DNA from: Vicinamibacteria bacterium
GTDB lineage: Bacteria; Acidobacteriota; Vicinamibacteria; Vicinamibacterales; UBA2999
Assembly: GCA_025924295.1 (NCBI GenBank)
Contig: JAICEG010000085.1
Coordinates: forward strand, 1-14,266
Direction: 5' to 3'
Length of the DNA: 14,266 bases
Position 1 is the first letter of the stretch. Every line of letters begins with the position of its first letter. Position numbers and translations under genes: made by a program. The notes under the pieces are model-generated. The model saw only the letters and a list, made by a program, of their open reading frames with translations, did not search any database and was not told the DNA's origin. Positions 7,644-12,480 of the stretch are shown here, piece by piece.

Positions 7644-7672
7644 TTGATCTTCGCTTTATGTTCGCATATAGT
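7644..7672 (+). promoter_or_regulatory. lexA promoter
   Basis: A -35 TTGATC at 7644-7649 (4 of 6 to TTGACA) and a -10 TATAGT at 7667-7672 (5 of 6 to TATAAT) are separated by exactly 17 bases. Transcription would begin near 7679, upstream of the GGAGG at 7701-7705 and the GTG at 7712. That start site rules out translation from the ATG at 7658, which lies inside the promoter. The spacer contains the candidate LexA operator. Confidence 0.6.
7649..7663. promoter_or_regulatory. candidate LexA operator, CTTC-N7-GTTC
   Basis: CTTC (7649-7652), seven bases, then GTTC (7660-7663) forms a direct repeat. It is one base away from GTTC-N7-GTTC, the LexA box described for Alphaproteobacteria. It overlaps the last base of the lexA -35 and fills most of the -35/-10 spacer, where a bound repressor would block RNA polymerase. 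LexA autoregulation is general in the family; that this sequence is the operator here is inference. The E. coli-type CTGT-N8-ACAG and the Gram-positive CGAAC-N4-GTTCG boxes are not present in this gap. Confidence 0.45.
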
Positions 7673-7700
7673 CTTCCCCAGTTTCCAGCCCAGAAACATT

Positions 7701-7705
7701 GGAGG
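7701..7705 (+). promoter_or_regulatory. ribosome binding site that fixes the lexA start
   Basis: GGAGG lies six bases before the GTG at 7712 and directly against the ATG at 7706. Normal spacing therefore selects GTG 7712 and excludes ATG 7706 and the more distant ATG 7658. Confidence 0.75.
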
Positions 7706-7711
7706 ATGCCA

Positions 7712-8317
7712 GTGCTCCCTCTCACGAAGCGCCAGCGCGAGATTCTGGACTACCTGAACGACTTCATCCAACAGCACGGCTACGCTCCCAGTCTCGAAGA
7801 GATTGGCCGGCGGTTCAACCTTTCGTCACTGGCGACGGTGCACAAGCACCTCAGTAACCTGCAGGAGAAAGGGTTCATCCGCCGCGCCTGGAACCGGAGT
7901 CGTTCGGTCGAACTCGTCCCGACGCGAGGCTCGGGCCGCGCGCTTGAACTCCCGCTCCTCGGATACGTCGCCGCCGGCGCACCGATCGAGGCGGTCGCCG
8001 GCACCGAAACGATTTCGGTGCCTGAAACGCTCGCGGGCAAGCGCGAGAGCTACGTCCTTCGCGTCAAAGGCGACTCGATGATCGACGAGCAGATCCGAGA
8101 CGGCGATTTTGTGATCGTCGAAGATCGCAAGTCGGCGGACAACGGAGAGATGGTGATCGCGCTGGTCGGAGGGCTGGACGTCACGCTCAAGAAGTTCTAT
8201 CGCGAGAACGGACGCATCCGGCTTCAGCCGGCGAATCCCGCCATGCAGCCGATCCTGGTTGACGCTGATCAAGTGCAGGTTCAGGGAGTGGTCGTTGGGG
8301 TGATGAGGAAGTACTGA
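7712..8317 (+). CDS. lexA: LexA repressor
   Basis: LexA represses DNA-damage genes and cleaves itself when RecA filaments form. From GTG 7712 it has 201 residues (E. coli LexA has 202). The N-terminal winged helix-turn-helix includes LTKRQREILDYL (4-15) and YAPSLEEIGRRFNLSSLATVHKHLSNL (24-50). The autocleavage pair is A88-G89 in GYVAAGAPIEA. The catalytic serine is S122 in VKGDSM, and the lysine is K160 in DVTLKKF. All residues for self-cleavage are present, so the protein should be fully functional. The recognition helix (SSLATVHKHL) resembles that of E. coli only in part, fitting a different operator. The gene diverges from the recG run and is followed by DUF3467 and nth. Confidence 0.96.
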   Translation: MLPLTKRQREILDYLNDFIQQHGYAPSLEEIGRRFNLSSLATVHKHLSNLQEKGFIRRAWNRSRSVELVPTRGSGRALELPLLGYVAAGAPIEAVAGTETISVPETLAGKRESYVLRVKGDSMIDEQIRDGDFVIVEDRKSADNGEMVIALVGGLDVTLKKFYRENGRIRLQPANPAMQPILVDADQVQVQGVVVGVMRKY

Positions 8318-8331
8318 ACTACTCTAGACGT

Positions 8332-8658
8332 ATGTCCGATCAGCCCGAACGCAAGCAGATCAACTTTACGATTGTCCCCGATGAACAGCCCGGCGAACCG
8401 CGTACTTACGCCAACTTCTGCTCCATCGCCCACACACCGTTCGACTTCACGCTGACGTTCTGCGAGGTGATGCCGCTGTCGGAGCAGGCGGTCCGTGAGG
8501 CCGAGCAGGATCATGTCGTCCGTGCGCCGGTTCGTGCGCGCGTTGTCGTCCCGGTCCAGTTCGTCCCGAATCTCATCGCCGCGCTGCAGGACCACATGCG
8601 CGTCTTCTCCGAGACCTATTCCAACGTCGGCTGGGCCAAAGGTGGTCCGATTCATTGA
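8332..8658 (+). CDS. DUF3467 domain protein
   Basis: A 108-residue protein that I recognise as DUF3467 from the central RTYANFCSIAHTPFDFTLTF (about 24-43) and the C-terminal VVVPVQFVPNLIAALQDHM and FSETYSNVGW. No enzyme motif, signal peptide or membrane span is visible; it is small and soluble, and the family's function is unknown. It starts 14 bases after the lexA stop with no clear Shine-Dalgarno sequence before the ATG, so translation may depend on coupling to lexA. Its place between lexA and a DNA glycosylase gene suggests co-transcription with repair genes but does not prove a repair role. Confidence 0.85.
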   Translation: MSDQPERKQINFTIVPDEQPGEPRTYANFCSIAHTPFDFTLTFCEVMPLSEQAVREAEQDHVVRAPVRARVVVPVQFVPNLIAALQDHMRVFSETYSNVGWAKGGPIH

Positions 8659-8682
8659 TTCTGAATTCTCGATTCTGAATTC
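8657..8682 (+). repeat. tandem 12-base repeat GATTCTGAATTC
   Basis: GATTCTGAATTC occurs at 8657-8668 and again at 8671-8682, separated by TC (period 14). The first copy begins inside the stop codon of the DUF3467 gene and the second ends eight bases before the nth ATG. Each copy ends in the palindrome GAATTC, so the two can pair with each other. The stretch is much more AT-rich than its surroundings and leaves nth without an obvious ribosome binding site. Confidence 0.85.
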
Positions 8683-8690
8683 CGGATTGC

Positions 8691-9407
8691 ATGAAGTCTC
8701 CAGAAGCGACCCGTCGAGTCGTCGAGACGCTCGCGGTACAGCATCCGAACGCGGACACCGAACTGCACTACCGGAACGCTTTCGAGTTACTCGTCGCGAC
8801 CATCCTCTCCGCGCAGTCGACCGATGCCCGCGTGAACATGGTGACGCCTGCGCTGTTCAAGAAGTACCCGGACGCCCGGGCGCTCGCCCGCGCCAGGCAG
8901 AGTGCACTCGAGAAGCAGATCGTCTCGACCGGCTTCTTTCGTCAGAAGTCGAAGGCGCTGCTGGGCATGTCGCAGGCGCTGATCGCCGAACACGGAGGCC
9001 AGGTGCCCGCCGACATGGAGGCATTGACCAGGCTGCCCGGCGTCGGACGCAAGACAGCAAACGTTGTGCTCGGGCACGCGCTCGGTGTGCCCGGACTTCC
9101 GGTCGATCGACATGTGCTTCGCGTGTCGAATCGCATTGGAATTGCCGAGGGCGACGATCCCGAAAAGGTCGAGGCGCAATTGTGCGCGGCGTTGCCGGAG
9201 GAGATGTGGACGCTCGCGTCCGATGTGCAGATCCTTCATGGGCGGCGCATCTGCCGCCCGAAGCCGCTGTGCTCCGACTGCTCCATCCGCGACGACTGCG
9301 ACTTCTACGAACATGTCGTCATGAAGGACGCAGCACGGACGCCGACCGCGAAGAAGACACGAGCAAAGTCACGTGACGCGCGCCGAGTTCGAACGCCTGG
9401 TCGCTGA
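8691..9407 (+). CDS. nth: endonuclease III, DNA glycosylase/AP lyase
   Basis: A 238-residue base-excision repair enzyme that removes oxidised pyrimidines and nicks at abasic sites. It shows LLVATILSAQSTD (33-45), the helix-hairpin-helix LPGVGRKTAN (115-124) with catalytic lysine K121, and catalytic D139 in LPVDRHVLRV. The [4Fe-4S] cysteines are C188, C194, C197 and C203, spaced C-x5-C-x2-C-x5-C, one residue shorter in the first gap than the C-x6-C of E. coli Nth. After the cluster comes a basic tail of about 30 residues (KKTRAKSRDARRVR region) not needed for the fold. The tail overlaps the next gene by 35 bases. The ATG at 8691 fits the family start. Confidence 0.95.
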   Translation: MKSPEATRRVVETLAVQHPNADTELHYRNAFELLVATILSAQSTDARVNMVTPALFKKYPDARALARARQSALEKQIVSTGFFRQKSKALLGMSQALIAEHGGQVPADMEALTRLPGVGRKTANVVLGHALGVPGLPVDRHVLRVSNRIGIAEGDDPEKVEAQLCAALPEEMWTLASDVQILHGRRICRPKPLCSDCSIRDDCDFYEHVVMKDAARTPTAKKTRAKSRDARRVRTPGR

Positions 9408-9777
9408 AGCGGTCGCGCTGATCCCCAAGCGTTTCCGCAGGGAGATCAAGAATCTTGCCCTCGTGGTCGAGGATGCTCCGAGCCTCGAACTGCTCGATGA
9501 GATGGAGATCGAGCCGCCCGATACGCTGTACGGGTTGTATCAAGGCACGCCGCTCACCGAGCGAGCTTGGGCCCATGGCAACCAGCTGCCCGATCGGATC
9601 ACGCTGTATCAGGAGCCCATCGAGGCGGACTGTGAAGACGAGGACGAAGTCCGTGCGGTGATCGGGGAGACGCTCATTCACGAGGTCGGGCACTACTTCG
9701 GCATGAGCGAGGAACAGATCGAAGAGATCGAAGAGCGCTACTGGCGCGGCGAGACGCTCCCCGAGGATGAAGATTGA
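9373..9777 (+). CDS. minimal zinc metallopeptidase family protein
   Basis: A 134-residue acidic, soluble protein of the small zincin-like metallopeptidase family (formerly DUF1025). The core is HEVGHYFGM (103-111): H103 and H107 are zinc ligands and E104 the catalytic base. The usual Asp after the Gly (HExxHxxGxxD) is E113 here. The N terminus TRAEFERLVAEAVALIPKRF (2-21) and VVEDAP (31-36) are family-like, so the GTG at 9373 is needed even though it lies inside the end of nth. The physiological substrate of the family is unknown. Its stop shares one base with the rsmA ATG (TGATG), implying coupled translation. Confidence 0.88.
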   Translation: MTRAEFERLVAEAVALIPKRFRREIKNLALVVEDAPSLELLDEMEIEPPDTLYGLYQGTPLTERAWAHGNQLPDRITLYQEPIEADCEDEDEVRAVIGETLIHEVGHYFGMSEEQIEEIEERYWRGETLPEDED

Positions 9778-10577
9778 TGGGGCCGTTTCCACGCGCCCGG
9801 AAACGCTTCGGCCAACATTTTCTTGAACCAGCCTGGGTCGCCAGGCTCATCGCCGCCGTCGGACCATCGGCGGATGACGCGTTCCTCGAGATCGGCCCCG
9901 GACGGGGAGCGCTGACGCTGCCGCTGGCGGAGCGTGCCGGTCGCGTGATCGCCGTCGAACTCGATCGCGACCTGGCAGCAAACCTCGCGGCGCGCGCCCC
10001 GGCAAACGTGCGCCTGGTCCAGTCCGACTTTCTCGACGTGAACCTGCCGCAACTGCTCCAGGACGAGCAGCGGCCGGTGCGAGTGGTGGGCAATCTCCCG
10101 TACAACGTTGCCTCGCCTATCCTCTTTCGGTTGCTGGCGGCGGCAGAAGACGGGCGCCTCCTCGGCGAGGCGACGCTGATGCTGCAACGGGAGGTCGCCG
10201 ATCGACTGCTCGCCGAGCCCGGCGTGGCTGACTATGGCGCGATGTCGATCCAGGTCCAGCTTCGCGCGGATGTCGAACGGGTACTAAACCTCCCGCCGGG
10301 TGCGTTCCGGCCGCCACCGAAGGTCCATTCCACCGTCGTACGGCTGCGCTTCAGGCCGCCCCGCTTCGAGGTCGGTACCCTCGACGCTTTCGAGCGGGTC
10401 GTGCGCGGGATCTTCCTGCAACGCCGGAAGACGCTGGCCAATGCGCTCAAACCAGTTGCGGCCTCATTCGGCAGGGACCCTTCCGAGATCCTGGAACGCG
10501 CACGACTGGACGGCGGCCGCCGGCCGGAGACGCTCACCGTCGAGGACGTCGCCAGGCTGTCACAGGCTGTGCTATAG
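9777..10577 (+). CDS. rsmA: 16S rRNA (adenine(1518)-N6/adenine(1519)-N6)-dimethyltransferase
   Basis: RsmA (KsgA) dimethylates two adjacent adenines near the 3' end of 16S rRNA and checks late 30S assembly. From ATG 9777 it has 266 residues. Motifs are RKRFGQHFL (8-16), SAM motif I EIGPGRGALT (38-47), VELDRDL (60-66) and the catalytic NLPYNV (106-111), then the typical FxPPPKVHSTVVRL segment. The C-terminal domain contains FLQRRKTLANAL. A TTG at 9774 would also be in frame, but the ATG overlapping the previous stop is the natural start. Loss of this activity gives kasugamycin resistance in other bacteria. Its stop codon lies within a candidate promoter for the rnj leader. Confidence 0.96.
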   Translation: MGPFPRARKRFGQHFLEPAWVARLIAAVGPSADDAFLEIGPGRGALTLPLAERAGRVIAVELDRDLAANLAARAPANVRLVQSDFLDVNLPQLLQDEQRPVRVVGNLPYNVASPILFRLLAAAEDGRLLGEATLMLQREVADRLLAEPGVADYGAMSIQVQLRADVERVLNLPPGAFRPPPKVHSTVVRLRFRPPRFEVGTLDAFERVVRGIFLQRRKTLANALKPVAASFGRDPSEILERARLDGGRRPETLTVEDVARLSQAVL

Positions 10578-10578
10578 T
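10570..10578 (+). promoter_or_regulatory. extended -10 promoter overlapping the rsmA stop
   Basis: TGCTATAGT is a TGn extended -10 (TATAGT, 5 of 6 matches) at 10570-10578; the rsmA TAG is part of it. No good -35 is seen 16-18 bases upstream, which extended -10 promoters can tolerate. Transcription would start near 10585, giving a leader of about 196 bases before RNase J. Confidence 0.4.
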
Positions 10579-10780
10579 TTTTCCCCGGAAGTCGTTGTAC
10601 CCGCCGATCTTCTGCCCCTTCGAGGCTCGCGGATCATAGCCCGGGCGGAAGGGTTTTCAGGCGCTCCCAGCGGCCTGATCGTTCGACGTGTCTGAGGGAC
10701 AGTCGGACACCTCGTGTTGCCGTTCTGCCAAGGTCGGCAACAGAGGCTGGAACAACCAGGTTCTCGACGCTGGGCTCTGA
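10579..10780 (+). promoter_or_regulatory. structured 5' leader of the RNase J gene
   Basis: About 200 bases without a gene in an otherwise tightly packed run. Hairpins visible by eye are: (1) CTTCTGCCC 10609-10617 with GGGCGGAAG 10643-10651, nine pairs with one G-U, containing a nested GGCT/AGCC (10624-10627/10638-10641) and followed by GGTTTT, like a weak terminator; (2) GTGTC 10688-10692 with GACAC 10706-10710, competing with TGTC 10689-10692 and GACA 10698-10701; (3) a perfect 8-bp stem, TGTTGCCG 10715-10722 with CGGCAACA 10735-10742; (4) CAGAG 10741-10745 with CTCTG 10775-10779, ending one base before the ATG, with CTGG/CCAG inside. No Shine-Dalgarno sequence stands out before the ATG. 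I recognise no known riboswitch or RNA family. Autoregulation of RNase J through its own leader is a plausible guess. Confidence 0.5.
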
Positions 10781-12478
10781 ATGACTCAGTCCGTTGCCCC
10801 ACTCGTGTCGCCGTCGGCACTCGAGATCGTCCCGCTGGGCGGCCTCGGTGAGTTCGGCATGAACATGATGGCGATGTCATGGGGGGACACGACTGTCCTC
10901 ATCGATGCCGGAGTCATGTTCCCCGAGCCCGACCAGCTTGGCGTCGACCTCATCATCCCCGACATGTCGTTCGTCGAGGCGCGCCGGGATCAGGTCAAGG
11001 CGCTGATCCTCACGCACGGGCACGAGGATCACATCGGCGCCGTTCCGCACGTGTTCGAGCTGTTCGATGGGCCGGTCTACGCGACCGCGATGACGCTGGC
11101 GCTCGTCGAGCCGAAGCTGGAAGAGCACGGCATCGATCCCGGCGACCGGCTCAAGACCATCAAGCCGCGGCAGCGCGTCACCGTCGGGCCGTTCGCGATC
11201 GAGTTCATTCGCGTCACCCACAGCATGCCCGACTGCGTGGCGCTGGCGATCTCGACGCCGGTCGGCACCATCGTCCACACCGGCGACTTCAAGATCGATC
11301 AGACGCCGATCGACGGCCAGCACTTCGATCTGCATCGGTTCGCCGAACTGGGCACCGAGGGCGTTCTCGCGCTCTTTGCCGACAGCACCAACGTGGATCG
11401 TCCGGGCTTTACCGGCCCTGAGATCGATGTCATCGACGCGTTCGAGGAGCTGTTCACCTCGACGAGCGGCAAGCTCGTGGTCGCGACGTTCTCGTCGAGC
11501 ATCTATCGCATGCAGATCCTCGTCGACCTCGCAGCGCAGTTCGAGCGCAAGGTCGCCTTCGTGGGCCGGAGCGTCGTGCAGAACACCGAGATCGCACAGC
11601 GGCTTGGCTACCTGCGGATCCCGTCCGGCTTGCAGATTCGCGACTCCGATATTCACCACTACGCGTCGCAGGATGTCCTGTGCATCACGACGGGATCGCA
11701 GGGGGAACCACAGGCCGCACTGCCCCGTATCGCCATCGACGATCACCGCTGCGTCAAGCTTGGGCAGGACGACACCGTCGTCTTCTCGGCGCGGTCGATC
11801 CCGGGTAATGAAAAGGCGATCGCCCGAACGATGAGCCACATCGCCAGGCGGGGTGCGGATGTAGTTACACCGGACATGAAACATGTCCACGTGTCAGGTC
11901 ACGGATCAGCTGAAGAGCTGAAGCTCGTGCTTTCGCTGGTGCGTCCGCGCTACTTCATCCCGATCCATGGCGAGTATCGGCAACTCGCGCAACACGCACG
12001 GGTTGCTGCCAAGGTCATGCGTGGCGCGGACCGTCATGTCCAGGTCCTCCTGGCGCAGGACGGAGACGTCATTCAGTTCGACGCAAACGGCGCTCGCATT
12101 GCAGACAAGGCGCCGACCGGGCGCGTGCTCATCGATACGACCCGCGTCGGAGAAGTCGGCGACGAGGTGCTTCGCGACCGGCGGCACCTTGCGGCCGACG
12201 GGCTCGTCGTTGCCGTTGTGGCCATCAGCCGTCATACCGGAACGATGACGGGCACGCCCGAACTAGTTGCCAGAGGGTTCGTCGTGGATGAGGGCGAGGA
12301 GGAATCGCTCTTCGCCGACGCCAGTCGAGTCATCGGCGACTGCATCGCATCAGCGGGAGTCGAGGAACGCACAGACCAGGGACTGATGACGGAGAAGCTG
12401 CGAGTCGAGCTGCGGCGCTTCTTCAAGAAGCGGTCCGGACGCCGGCCACTCGTCCTTCCTGTGCTCATGGAGATCTGA
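10781..12478 (+). CDS. rnj: ribonuclease J
   Basis: A 565-residue metallo-beta-lactamase/beta-CASP ribonuclease that degrades and matures RNA by endonuclease and 5'-3' exonuclease action. The core begins LEIVPLGGLGEFGMNM (14-29). Metal-binding motifs are HGHEDHIGA (79-87; H79, H81, D83, H84), H147 in RVTHSMPD and D169 in HTGDFKID. The beta-CASP part has DSTNVDRPG (201-209), FSSSIYRMQ, HVSGHGS (H370, H374) and IPIHGEY (H396). A C-terminal domain follows. Length is normal and all catalytic residues are present. No second RNase J gene or RNase E/Y gene is in the window. It has its own long leader, and ftsK starts two bases after its stop. Confidence 0.96.
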   Translation: MTQSVAPLVSPSALEIVPLGGLGEFGMNMMAMSWGDTTVLIDAGVMFPEPDQLGVDLIIPDMSFVEARRDQVKALILTHGHEDHIGAVPHVFELFDGPVYATAMTLALVEPKLEEHGIDPGDRLKTIKPRQRVTVGPFAIEFIRVTHSMPDCVALAISTPVGTIVHTGDFKIDQTPIDGQHFDLHRFAELGTEGVLALFADSTNVDRPGFTGPEIDVIDAFEELFTSTSGKLVVATFSSSIYRMQILVDLAAQFERKVAFVGRSVVQNTEIAQRLGYLRIPSGLQIRDSDIHHYASQDVLCITTGSQGEPQAALPRIAIDDHRCVKLGQDDTVVFSARSIPGNEKAIARTMSHIARRGADVVTPDMKHVHVSGHGSAEELKLVLSLVRPRYFIPIHGEYRQLAQHARVAAKVMRGADRHVQVLLAQDGDVIQFDANGARIADKAPTGRVLIDTTRVGEVGDEVLRDRRHLAADGLVVAVVAISRHTGTMTGTPELVARGFVVDEGEEESLFADASRVIGDCIASAGVEERTDQGLMTEKLRVELRRFFKKRSGRRPLVLPVLMEI

Positions 12479-12480
12479 CC

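Noticed and set aside
7658..7711. Upstream ATG start for LexA adding 18 residues
   Set aside because: This ATG lies inside the lexA promoter, before the predicted transcription start, and the added residues are not LexA-like. GGAGG at 7701-7705 points to GTG 7712.
10579..10780. tRNA, tmRNA, 4.5S RNA or 6S RNA in the gap before rnj
   Set aside because: GTTCGA and CCGGAAG fragments caught the eye, but no cloverleaf, no SRP GGAAG-loop context, no tmRNA tag frame and no end-to-end pairing typical of 6S RNA could be built.
10877..11890. A 337-codon minus-strand open frame opposite RNase J
   Set aside because: Compositionally a shadow of the rnj codons; the plus strand has all RNase J metal motifs and this frame has none.
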